Positions 23,648 through 31,152 of a stretch of DNA of 32,204 nucleotides are shown one piece after another. Position numbers and translations under genes: made by a program. The DNA is from Actinomycetota bacterium. Its GTDB lineage: Bacteria > Actinomycetota > Geothermincolia > Fen-727 > JAQUKT01. Where the stretch lies: assembly GCA_028718945.1 (NCBI GenBank), contig JAQUKT010000013.1:1-32204 (forward strand), in the 5' to 3' direction. Numbering within the stretch: the stretch's first letter is position 1; the number at the start of each line of letters is the position of its first letter. Under the pieces are notes generated by a model, which worked only from the letters and a program-made list of their open reading frames with translations, was not told where the DNA came from and did no database searches.

Positions 23648-25096
23648 TTATTTTGTGGCGAAGCCCGAGATTGCTTGGAAAAGGGCTTTTCCTTTGTCGA
23701 GCGTTTCCTGATATTCAGCTTCGGGATCGCTATCGGCAACTATCCCTCCTCCAACCTGGAAATAGATTCTTTTGCCATGCGCAATCATCGTTCGAATTGC
23801 TATGTTCAACTCATGATTACATCCAAAACCCAAAAAGCCGATTGAACCAGTATATACGCTTCTTTCGGTTGGCTCGAGTTCGTCTATTATCTCGATTGCC
23901 CTGATTTTTGGCGCGCCGGTAATCGAACCGCCCGGGAACGTTGCCATCAGCAAATCAACAATATCCCTGCTTTCATGAAGCGCTCCCTCCACCGTCGAGA
24001 CGAGATGATGGACGGTGGCGTATGACTCTATGACCGCATGTTCCTTGACATTCACGCTTCCATATTCGCATACCCTTCCAAGGTCATTTCTCTCGAGGTC
24101 AACAATCATCGAAAGTTCCGCTCTATCCTTTTCGCTTCCGAGAAGTTCTTCTTTTAGCTCGAGGTCTCGTTCAGGGTCAAGACTTCTCGGTCGGGTTCCC
24201 TTTATCGGTCTTGTTTCAACATTTTTTCCTCTAACTCTCAAGAAAAGTTCCGGGGAGGATGAGAGAATCTGGAAGTTGCCGAAGTTCAAAAAAGCGCTGA
24301 ACGGGGCTGGATTTGTCTTTCTCAATCTTTCATAGAGGCAAAGAGGGTTCTCGCGCAGGTCTGTTTCGAACCTCTGAGAAAGATTCGCCTGGTAGATGTC
24401 TCCTGCAAATATGTATTCTTTTACTTTTTTCACCGCTTCCACGTACTCCTCGCGGGAAAACCCCGAGGCGAAACGCGGTTTGTGCCTGCTTTGGCGCTTT
24501 TCGATCGGCGTCTTTTTGCGAGCCACTTTCCCAAGTTCCTGAAGCGCCTCTCTCAAGGAATCTCGAGTTTTTTCTCCTCCGGTGGATGTAACCACAAGAT
24601 ATCTTTTCCCTTTGATGTGGTCTTCAACCACGATTTTGTCGTAGAAGCAAAAGGCAAGTTCAGGCAGCCAAAGGTCACAAACGGCGCTTGATGGGAGCTT
24701 TTCAACATATCTTCCGAGTTCGTATGAAAGGTATCCTATGCCTCCGGAAAGGAAAGGTGGAAGTTCGGAGTGGCTCTCTTTCATTTTTGCGAAAGCAAGA
24801 GCCATGCGAAGGGCATCAAACGGATTGCTTTTCCTTATCTCTGCTGATTTTCCCCGCTGCTTGAAATTTGCAGCAAGCCCTTTTGTTTCAAGGACGACAA
24901 TTGGGCCAAATCCAAAAATCGAGGTCTTTCCGAGACGACCGTCAACGAGGCTCGAGTCGAGAAAACAGGAGTAGGGCTTTTCCGCTATTCTTTTGAAAAG
25001 CTCAAAAATTTCAACCTCTCGAGGAATCTCAACAATCTCCATCTCGACTTTCGCGTTTCTCGAAAGACCTTCTTCGGTTGCGATTGTTTCCATCAC
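23648..25096 (-). CDS. pabB: Aminodeoxychorismate synthase component I
   Basis: This 482-residue chorismate-utilising enzyme joins chorismate and ammonia from PabA to make 4-amino-4-deoxychorismate. Hallmarks are YIFAGDIYQANLSQRF, PIKGTRPRS (near residue 297), ELSMIVDLERNDLGRV and FPGGSITGAPK. The Lys in PIKGT is the PabB-specific catalytic lysine; anthranilate synthase (TrpE) has PIAGT, so a tryptophan role is less likely. Its start overlaps the pabA stop by four bases, and pabC follows after nine bases, giving a complete pabA-pabB-pabC folate set. Several CTCGAG palindromes lie within it. Confidence 0.92.
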   Translation of the reverse strand: MMETIATEEGLSRNAKVEMEIVEIPREVEIFELFKRIAEKPYSCFLDSSLVDGRLGKTSIFGFGPIVVLETKGLAANFKQRGKSAEIRKSNPFDALRMALAFAKMKESHSELPPFLSGGIGYLSYELGRYVEKLPSSAVCDLWLPELAFCFYDKIVVEDHIKGKRYLVVTSTGGEKTRDSLREALQELGKVARKKTPIEKRQSRHKPRFASGFSREEYVEAVKKVKEYIFAGDIYQANLSQRFETDLRENPLCLYERLRKTNPAPFSAFLNFGNFQILSSSPELFLRVRGKNVETRPIKGTRPRSLDPERDLELKEELLGSEKDRAELSMIVDLERNDLGRVCEYGSVNVKEHAVIESYATVHHLVSTVEGALHESRDIVDLLMATFPGGSITGAPKIRAIEIIDELEPTERSVYTGSIGFLGFGCNHELNIAIRTMIAHGKRIYFQVGGGIVADSDPEAEYQETLDKGKALFQAISGFATK

Positions 25097-25668
25097 GTCT
25101 CCAGAAAGTTTTGAAGAATTACGAGACCTTCTTCAGTCATGAATGACTCTGGATGGAATTGGATTCCCTCGATAGGGTAAGCCTTATGTCTTATTCCCAT
25201 GATGACTCCATCATCCGTTCTGCTTGTAATCTCGAGGCAGGAGGGCAGCGATTCCTCATCGACAACAAGTGAGTGATAACGGGCTGCCTTCAAGGGCGAT
25301 TTTATCCCGCTAAAAATCCCCTTTCCATCGTGGTGCACTGCTGAAGTCTTTCCATGCATTACTTTTCTTGCGCGCACTACCTTTCCGCCAAAGGCTTCTC
25401 CTATTACCTGGTGTCCCAGGCAAACGCCGAGCGTTTTGATTTCCGGACCAAATCTCAAGACTATTTCTTTGCTCAGTCCGGCATCACGGGGAGCCTTTGG
25501 ACCAGGAGAGATTACTATTCCATTTGGCTTTATTGCTTCTATCTCGGACATTTCCGTATGGTCGTTTCTGAAAACTATTAGTTTGGCTCCGAGGATGCCA
25601 AGGAATTGAACGAGGTTGTAGGTGAATGAGTCGTAATTGTCAACCATCAATATTCGCCTTTGGGGCAA
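25093..25668 (-). CDS. pabA: Glutamine amidotransferase component of aminodeoxychorismate synthase
   Basis: This 191-residue class I glutamine amidotransferase supplies ammonia to PabB. The triad is visible: Cys 83 in GVCLGHQ, and His 172 and Glu 174 in FHPES. The N-terminal VDNYDSFTYNLVQ is shared by PabA and TrpG, and such proteins may serve both pathways; the pabB neighbour favours folate. The start is TTG 25668, with GGAGG (forward 25676-25680) seven bases upstream. An intrinsic terminator ends only a few bases before that ribosome-binding site, so expression probably depends on readthrough. Confidence 0.92.
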   Translation of the reverse strand: MPQRRILMVDNYDSFTYNLVQFLGILGAKLIVFRNDHTEMSEIEAIKPNGIVISPGPKAPRDAGLSKEIVLRFGPEIKTLGVCLGHQVIGEAFGGKVVRARKVMHGKTSAVHHDGKGIFSGIKSPLKAARYHSLVVDEESLPSCLEITSRTDDGVIMGIRHKAYPIEGIQFHPESFMTEEGLVILQNFLET

Positions 25669-25682
25669 CGGAAAACCTCCAT

Positions 25683-25744
25683 AAAAAAAACCAGCCTATA
25701 CGGCTGGGTGCCGGTCAGTTGCTGACCGCCTGACATACCGTCAG
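25683..25744 (-). terminator. Three-hairpin leader ending in an intrinsic terminator, before pabA
   Basis: On the minus strand three hairpins follow each other: CTGAC/GTCAG (25744-25730), CTGACCG/CGGTCAG arms (25728-25712, 3-nt loop), and CCAGCC/GGCTGG (25707-25691, 5-nt loop) followed by eight U (25690-25683). The pabA ribosome-binding site starts two bases later, leaving no room for a promoter in between. An alternative CGGC/GCCG pairing across 25713-25694 would break the terminator stem. This is the layout of a transcription attenuator. It could instead merely end upstream transcription. Confidence 0.75.
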
Positions 25745-25761
25745 AAAAAGTCTAAACCAAT

Positions 25762-25789
25762 GGGGTCAGGTCTTGCAATAACACATTTT
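25762..25789 (+). repeat. Dispersed repeat copy F, upstream of the pab leader
   Basis: This is a complete copy in plus orientation between the pab leader and the nucleotidyltransferase pseudogene. On the minus strand its TTGCAA (25778-25773) lies 18 bp before TAGACT (25754-25749), a possible weak promoter for the pab transcript. Confidence 0.9.
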
Positions 25790-25913
25790 CAGTTCTATTT
25801 TGCCCTTCCGTTTGTTGAATGATTACTAAAGAGCAGTATTTCATGCAACTACTATTTTCAAATATCCCTTGCTCATGTTTTGCTTCAAGGGAAAAGGGAA
25901 GCAGTTTGATTTC

Positions 25914-26530
25914 TTAAAGCGAAAATGGAGCATTAAACGGGGTAGTATCCACCATAAGCGCTCTTTCTTGAGTGAAGGGAATAATCGTACGAAGGATTGA
26001 ACGAGAAAAAAAGTGTAAATGGGAACCATAAAGGTTCGTTCTTCTGCTCATAGATAGATGGATGTGCCCTGTCTCCTTTTTCAACTTTTGAAAAAACACT
26101 GCTGAGCTTTTTGTCAGAAATACTTCCCACTATCATAATGTCAATGTCACTTCCGGGGTGCTCCTGACCTTTTGCAAACGAGCCATAGATAAAACAAAGT
26201 TCAATTCTTTCCAGCCCGGATAGAGATTCACGTATGACATCACCGGCGCCCAAGGTTTTGAAGAAAACTCTTTTTAATTCATCATAAAGTGGGAAATCCA
26301 AGTTTACCTTGAGCGCTTCTGGTTTCCTTCCCAGAAGGATGTAAGAAACTGGATTTCCTCGAGATTGAGAAGTTCACGGCGAAGCTGTCCTCCCGGTACT
26401 CCAAGAAGTCTTTCGAGCTGGCGAAGATAGTAACTTCTTCCGGAACCGAGCAAGAAATGAGAAAGCACTCTTACCTGGGTATAGGAAGAAAAAAAGACCT
26501 TTCAGTAATGATTCTGATTTTATCCTGCAT
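25914..26530 (-). pseudogene. Frameshifted HTH-nucleotidyltransferase (MNT-like) gene
   Basis: Three frames are needed to follow one protein. ATG 26530 gives MQDKIRIITERSFF and stops at 26471. A second frame carries a winged-helix part, VRVLSHFLLGSGRSYYLRQL to LTSFWEGNQKRSR, stopping at 26304. A third, from 26307, carries VNLDFPLYDELKRVF and the nucleotidyltransferase motif GSFAKGQEHPGSDIDIMIVG. After KVEK the frame drifts again; the best-looking tail ends at 25914. Intact relatives join these parts in the same order (wHTH, then MNT). The shifts lie near a run of seven T and near 26310. Residual activity is unlikely. No HEPN partner gene is seen beside it. Confidence 0.75.
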
Positions 26531-26583
26531 TGCTTGAAACCCCCTTTAGTGCATTCGCTATAATAATTATCTCGATAGAAATT

Positions 26584-27405
26584 CTACACGAGACCCGGAA
26601 TTACTTCCAGCGCATTTTTGTAGCATAACTTCTCGCGGATTTCATCGGGGATTTCGATTTGCGATAACTCCGAAACGATTCTTTTTCTCGAGACAAGAGG
26701 ATAATCACTTCCCAAAAGAGCCCTATCCTTCACAGGTCCTTTCATGTAGCTCCAGATAAAAGGCGGGATTCTCTTGGGTGCCCATCCGGCTATGTTGAAA
26801 TAAACGTTTTGGTTTCGCTGTACGACCGCCATTGCTTCCTCATACCAGGGCCAGCCGAAATGCGCGATTATGATTTTCAGCTCGGGGAGATCAACCGCGA
26901 CATCGTCAATGTCGATTGGTTTTGAATACTTGAGTTTTGTTCCTGCGTGAAATTGCGTTCCGGTATGGAAAAGCACGGGTATTCCAAGATCGCAAGCCTC
27001 CTTGTAAACCCCGTACATCTGCTTGTCATTTGGTTTGAGTTCAACCAGGTGCGGCAGAATTTTCAGCCCTCTCAAGCCAAGTTTTTCCACAGCATGCCTC
27101 AATTCACGTTCGGCAATTTTCCCTTTGTTCGGATCAACGCTTGCAAACCCTATGAACCTGTCTGGATTCGACGAGACCGCTTCGGCGACCATTTCATTTG
27201 AGACCCTGTAGTTCCATTTCGTCTCAGCATCAATCGCGACGATTACCGATTTCTCCACTCCGGATTCGTCCATGTCAGCGATGGTGTCCGCGATCGTTGG
27301 AAGATTGTTGCCGAATATGCGAATATGACTGTCACGCATATCCTCTGGCATTGACGCTATTGCCTCTTTTGTCCAGAGCTGGGAATGGGTGTCGATTATT
27401 CTCAA
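26584..27405 (-). CDS. Amidohydrolase-family (amidohydrolase 2) TIM-barrel protein
   Basis: This protein of about 273 residues is of the metal-dependent amidohydrolase-2 type (decarboxylase/hydrolase superfamily). Visible metal or catalytic positions are IIDTHSQ at the N-terminus, LFHTGTQ, IIAHFGWPW and LLGSDYPL (Asp). The usual N-terminal HxH is HxQ here, so metal binding may differ. I prefer TTG 27405 (MRIIDTHSQLW), with GGAG (forward 27414-27417) eight bases upstream. ATG 27426 would add seven residues and has GGGAGG only three bases away. The substrate is unknown. Pyrophosphatase lies upstream on the same strand. Confidence 0.8.
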   Translation of the reverse strand: MRIIDTHSQLWTKEAIASMPEDMRDSHIRIFGNNLPTIADTIADMDESGVEKSVIVAIDAETKWNYRVSNEMVAEAVSSNPDRFIGFASVDPNKGKIAERELRHAVEKLGLRGLKILPHLVELKPNDKQMYGVYKEACDLGIPVLFHTGTQFHAGTKLKYSKPIDIDDVAVDLPELKIIIAHFGWPWYEEAMAVVQRNQNVYFNIAGWAPKRIPPFIWSYMKGPVKDRALLGSDYPLVSRKRIVSELSQIEIPDEIREKLCYKNALEVIPGLV

Positions 27406-27468
27406 AGCAATAACTCCTTTCTGCATGATCCTCCCGAATCGAAAAATCCGCGAGCAGTTTTGCCTTTT

Positions 27469-27969
27469 TCAAACTTTGGTTTTCTCGAGGTACGCTTTCG
27501 TCGCTTTTGAATTCTGCCATCCGCGGGATTCAACGTTTTTTGCTTCCAGTTTCTTGTATGTAAGGAAAAAGTTTTCAATCTCAGAAAGAAGATGTTGTGG
27601 TATATCGCTTATGTCTTTTGCGTAGTTCCATCTCGGGTCGTCAACGGGCACCGCAAGAATTTTATTGTCTATACCTTTTTCGTCCTCCATTTCTAACAGC
27701 CCTATCGGTCTTGCTTTGATGAGGCATCCAGGAAATGTGGGTTCCTCGATCAAGACGAGAATGTCAACCTCGTCACCATCTTCTGCTGATGTTTCAGGAA
27801 TGTATCCATAATCGGCTGGATAGTGCACAGCGCTGAATAGAACCCGGTCTAACTTTATCCTTCCCGATTCGTGGTCGAACTCGTATTTGTTTCTCGAGCC
27901 CTTTGGAACCTCGACTATGACGTTTACTTTTAGGGGATAATCGTCTTTCAATTCATACTCCATTGGCAT
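27469..27969 (-). CDS. ppa: Inorganic pyrophosphatase, family I
   Basis: This 166-residue soluble enzyme hydrolyses pyrophosphate to drive biosynthesis. Family I signatures are VEVPKGSRNKYE, VHYPADYGYIPET, the metal-binding DGDEVDILVL, and MEDEKGIDNKILAVP. Glu and Val replace the more common Pro and Leu or Val in DGDP, but the two key Asp remain. The length is close to E. coli Ppa. ATG 27969 has only a weak upstream AAGAAG; ATG 27963 is an alternative. It stands alone, 43 bases before the amidohydrolase ATG. Confidence 0.93.
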   Translation of the reverse strand: MPMEYELKDDYPLKVNVIVEVPKGSRNKYEFDHESGRIKLDRVLFSAVHYPADYGYIPETSAEDGDEVDILVLIEEPTFPGCLIKARPIGLLEMEDEKGIDNKILAVPVDDPRWNYAKDISDIPQHLLSEIENFFLTYKKLEAKNVESRGWQNSKATKAYLEKTKV

Positions 27970-28103
27970 GGTCTTGTTTCTTCTTGTGATATGTATGCTA
28001 CCTTATCTCGTCTCGATTGAAAACTTCAATGGACAATTTCGTATTTTTCAAAGATAATCCAGAATGTCCACCTGACCGAGAGAGAATTTGAAAGATTAAA
28101 AAG

Positions 28104-28676
28104 ATGAAGAGGAAGATGATGAAATCAGTACTCTTGTTGCTTACGGGCGCTTTGTGCGCGTTACTTGTTTTTGCGGGTTGTGGCGGACAGGTAAAGGAAG
28201 CAAAGGAGTACATGCAGAAGGCGGATACTCTTTTCGAGAATGTTGATGCAAAATTGAGCAAGGCAAGCAGCAAATCAAATGAAATTATCGGGAAAGCGGT
28301 TACGGGCGACACCACTTCCCTGAAGCAGAAGGCGGATGTCATAGGAGATATCACAAAGACTTTCGAGAGCGCCGTTGAAGAGCTCGAGAGGGTACAGGCT
28401 CAATACAAAAAAATTCTTGACCTTAAAGGGGTTGAGGATTACATTGAATATGCGAATGCAATGATAAAGGCAATTGATGCTGAAATCGAGAGCGTGAAAG
28501 CCGGGAATGAATTTCTCGCCAAGGTAAATCCTATTGTTTCTGCCGGTGACTGGACGAAGCTAAGCGAGACTATAGAGGGTAGCACATCAGAGATAAACGG
28601 GATTACTAAACTCACCCGGAAGGCAAAGGACTCTATTTCGAATGCCCAGAAAATAAAGGGCAAAAAAGAACTTTGA
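28104..28676 (+). CDS. Putative lipoprotein, helical, unknown function
   Basis: This 190-residue protein has a lipoprotein signal: a basic start (MKRKMMK), a hydrophobic stretch, and the lipobox VFAGC with Cys 26 as the lipidation site. The mature part is rich in Lys, Glu and Ala and looks mostly helical, possibly coiled coil (about 30-120), with no recognised domain. It is expected on the outer face of the membrane. It is transcribed away from ppa. ATG 28104 or ATG 28116 could be used; the latter has GAGG four bases upstream. Confidence 0.7.
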   Translation: MKRKMMKSVLLLLTGALCALLVFAGCGGQVKEAKEYMQKADTLFENVDAKLSKASSKSNEIIGKAVTGDTTSLKQKADVIGDITKTFESAVEELERVQAQYKKILDLKGVEDYIEYANAMIKAIDAEIESVKAGNEFLAKVNPIVSAGDWTKLSETIEGSTSEINGITKLTRKAKDSISNAQKIKGKKEL

Positions 28677-28760
28677 AGTTTTGTTTATTACGCCCTGGTT
28701 TTCAATTTTGCGTAGTATTGCTGTTGTGCTTTGTGGCTCCTGTTGTTTGATGGAGGCGTG

Positions 28761-29393
28761 ATGGATCCAATAGTTCTTGAGTACATGAGAGAAGTTTTGA
28801 AAACGGCACAGGAGATGTCAAGGAAGGGGCTTGTTGTAGGCTCCTCCGGGAATTGCTCCGCGAGGGTTCAAGATACCGGCATGGTTGTGATTACTCCCAC
28901 TTCGATAGAGTATGAACTGATGCTTTTCGAGGATATGTGCATAGTGAACATGGATGGGGAGCAGCTCGAAGGTCGCTATGCGCCATCCATTGAGATAAAC
29001 ATGCACCTCCAGGTTTACCGTGGAAGACCGGATGTTGGGGGCATAGTCCATACCCATCAAACGATGGCAACCGCGGTGGGAGTTACGGGAGAGGGCATAC
29101 CGCCGATCTTGGAGGAACAGGTTTTCAGCATTTTTGGGGGAGTTGAACTTGCGAAGTATGCACTGCCGGGGACAAAGGAACTTGCCGAAAATGCTGTTCA
29201 AGCACTTGCAAACAGAAATGCCTGTTTGCTTGCGCACCACGGGGTTTTAGCTGTTGGCCCAAAGCTTCGTGATGCGCTTTTGAATGCCGAGATTGTAGAG
29301 CGGGCGGCTGCCGTTTACATATTTTCACGCGAAATCGGTGAGCCCCGCATTGTTCCATTCATGGAGAGCGGTTCCGAAGCCGGTTCATCTTGA
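28761..29393 (+). CDS. Class II aldolase/adducin-family protein
   Basis: This 210-residue zinc-dependent aldolase-type enzyme is related to L-fuculose-phosphate and ribulose-phosphate 4-epimerase/aldolase proteins. Signatures are VGSSGNCSAR (phosphate-binding loop), ITPTSIEY, the acidic residue in APSIEIN (Glu 78), VHTHQ (His 97, 99), and LAHHGVL. Together these form the zinc site. The substrate may be a phosphorylated sugar or methylthioribulose phosphate; the sequence does not decide. I use ATG 28761, with GGAGG (28752-28756) four bases upstream, rather than a longer start at 28731. It ends convergent with mutM. Confidence 0.87.
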   Translation: MDPIVLEYMREVLKTAQEMSRKGLVVGSSGNCSARVQDTGMVVITPTSIEYELMLFEDMCIVNMDGEQLEGRYAPSIEINMHLQVYRGRPDVGGIVHTHQTMATAVGVTGEGIPPILEEQVFSIFGGVELAKYALPGTKELAENAVQALANRNACLLAHHGVLAVGPKLRDALLNAEIVERAAAVYIFSREIGEPRIVPFMESGSEAGSS

Positions 29394-29419
29394 AGAGCTT
29401 CAAACTCCTGACCCGATGG

Positions 29420-30217
29420 CTATTTCTGACATAACGGGCAGAAGTAGCTGCTTCTTCCCCCGATTGTTTTCTTCATGATTTTATTGCTGTCACGCGGACA
29501 TAAACCTTTCCTATCTCTGTTCGGTATCAGAAAGCGCCGGGGATAGGGGTCGAGTTCAGCTCCAAGTTCAATCGCGACGCGAAGGACCCACTTCATTTTC
29601 TTGTACACTTGCCTTATTTCCTCTTCGGTGAGGCTCTTTGTATTCTTATCTGGTCTTACGCCAGCCTGAAAGGCAATCTCATCGGAGTAGATGTTTCCGA
29701 TTCCTGCAATGAGTTCCTGTTCCATGAGAAGCTGATGAATGGTTGTCGAGTGAGATTTGACAATTTTTTCGAACTTTTTGAAGGTGAATGAACGCTCAAG
29801 CGGTTCGGGTCCCAGTTTGGCAATGTCGGGGATAGAAGAAGGGTTTGTTGTCTTGAAAAGCGCGACTTTCCCGATTAGCCTCATGTTCGTGTAGTGAAGA
29901 CACGAGCCGTTCGCAAAATAGAACTCGACTCTGCTCCATTTTGGTTTTTCCTCTCCTTTTTTCACGAATATGATGTCTCCCGTCATGCCGAGGTGCAAAA
30001 GAAGAGTGTTCTTCTTGCTCGTTGAAAGAAGAAGATACTTCCCGCGCCTGTTTGCCGAAAGGAAAATCGAACCACAAAGTTCCCGGGAGAGAATAGATGG
30101 AGTTGTTTCGTTGCCGAGAATTCGTTTCTCGAGAACCGAAACTTTCTTTATCTCCTTGTTAAGTGATGTTTCTTGAATGAGCCTTCTTCTTACTTCGACG
30201 TCCGGAAGTTCTGGCAT
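29420..30217 (-). CDS. mutM: Formamidopyrimidine-DNA glycosylase (Fpg/Nei family)
   Basis: This 265-residue base-excision repair enzyme removes oxidised purines such as 8-oxoguanine. The N-terminal PELPDVE supplies the catalytic Pro/Glu (canonical PELPEVE), Lys 60 lies in RRGKYLL, and the H2TH region is LMEQELIAGIGNIYSDE. The C-terminal zinc finger reads CPRDSNK then FCPLC, with Cys 240, Asp 243, Cys 260 and Cys 263, so one of the four usual Cys ligands is Asp. ATG 30217 has AAAGGAG seven bases upstream, both inside the 3' end of the DUF72 gene, which overlaps by 59 bases. Confidence 0.93.
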   Translation of the reverse strand: MPELPDVEVRRRLIQETSLNKEIKKVSVLEKRILGNETTPSILSRELCGSIFLSANRRGKYLLLSTSKKNTLLLHLGMTGDIIFVKKGEEKPKWSRVEFYFANGSCLHYTNMRLIGKVALFKTTNPSSIPDIAKLGPEPLERSFTFKKFEKIVKSHSTTIHQLLMEQELIAGIGNIYSDEIAFQAGVRPDKNTKSLTEEEIRQVYKKMKWVLRVAIELGAELDPYPRRFLIPNRDRKGLCPRDSNKIMKKTIGGRSSYFCPLCQK

Positions 30218-30956
30218 TTTGATTCTCCTTTCCGATCAAGGACTTCAAATCAAGGGCGTTTTTGACAGCGAATCCCTCGTAATCATTGTTGAAGTATGCA
30301 AACGCATCCCTTCCCGCTTCAAGGTGTAGCGCGATTTCCGTCGCGATGTTTTTGAGTTCGCGAGTCGAGTATCCAGGTGCTTCTCTTCCATATCCACCGT
30401 GCATGCGGTAAAAACAGAAATCAGCTGTAACTTCTCTTGGTCCGGGGCAAAACGGTCGGTCAGCAAAACACAGGGCAGCACCATTTTTCCGGAGAAGCTC
30501 ATAGACCGGTTCACAAAGCCAGGTCTCATCCCTGAACTCGAAAACGAATCTCGTCTTTTCAGGAAGGACCGAAAGAAATGATTCAAGTCTTTCGACATCC
30601 GCTTTCCATTTCGGTGGAAGCTGAAACAGCACAACGGAACACTTTTCTCCCATCCCTTCGAGGTTATCGAAGAACCTTGAAACTGATTCTTTCGGGTCTT
30701 TGAGCCTCTTTACATGCGTTATGAAACGATTTGCTTTGACGGTGAAACGAAAGTTAGCCGGTGAATTTCTTGCCCAATTCTCGAAGGTCTTGAGTTCCGG
30801 GAGCCGGTAGAAGGAGTTGTTGATTTCAACGGTATCAAAGTAACTTGCGTAGTGCATGAACCAATCCTTTTGTTTCATGTCTTCTGGATAGAAGACACCT
30901 TTCCAGTGAGGATAAACCCATCCCGATGTGCCAATGAAAACCTTTGCCATTGTCAT
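30159..30956 (-). CDS. DUF72-family TIM-barrel protein
   Basis: This protein of about 265 residues belongs to DUF72 (YecE-like), a TIM barrel of unknown function. Signatures are IGTSGWVYPHWKGVFYP, FDTVEINNSFYRLP, FRFTVKANRFITH, VLFQLPPKW, FEFRDETW, YRMHGG and YFNNDYEGFAVKNA. I start it at ATG 30956 (MTMAKVFIGTSGW); ATG 30950 is nearly equal, and an upstream ATG at 30989 adds eleven atypical residues. Its basic C-terminus (GRRSKKKAHSRN) is encoded in the overlap with mutM, so translation of the two is probably coupled. Confidence 0.85.
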   Translation of the reverse strand: MTMAKVFIGTSGWVYPHWKGVFYPEDMKQKDWFMHYASYFDTVEINNSFYRLPELKTFENWARNSPANFRFTVKANRFITHVKRLKDPKESVSRFFDNLEGMGEKCSVVLFQLPPKWKADVERLESFLSVLPEKTRFVFEFRDETWLCEPVYELLRKNGAALCFADRPFCPGPREVTADFCFYRMHGGYGREAPGYSTRELKNIATEIALHLEAGRDAFAYFNNDYEGFAVKNALDLKSLIGKENQNARTSGRRSKKKAHSRNIT

Positions 30957-31152
30957 TTTCCCACTTCTCTTTTTGGAACAATGATACATCGCTTCAGGCA
31001 GTCTTAAAAAGAAGAGAAGAGTAAGAATGTCTCAGCGACTGGCTTTTGTTGTCCGATTCGAGACTGTTTCTGATAACATTTATCGATGAAATTGCAGAAG
31101 GCATTTTTGCATAGATTCACATTTCAGGCAAGGGATTTTGGAAGTGATTTCA

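Noticed and set aside
23648-25668. Anthranilate synthase TrpE-TrpG
   Set aside because: The catalytic region reads PIKGT (PabB type), not PIAGT, a pabC-type gene follows, and no other trp genes are present.
25683-25744. A tetrahydrofolate riboswitch or T-box in the pab leader
   Set aside because: I cannot find the conserved core of either class; the leader is only described as hairpins plus terminator.
105-25789. CRISPR array from the recurring short repeats
   Set aside because: Copies are kilobases apart, in both orientations and partly inside genes; there are no regular spacers and no cas genes.
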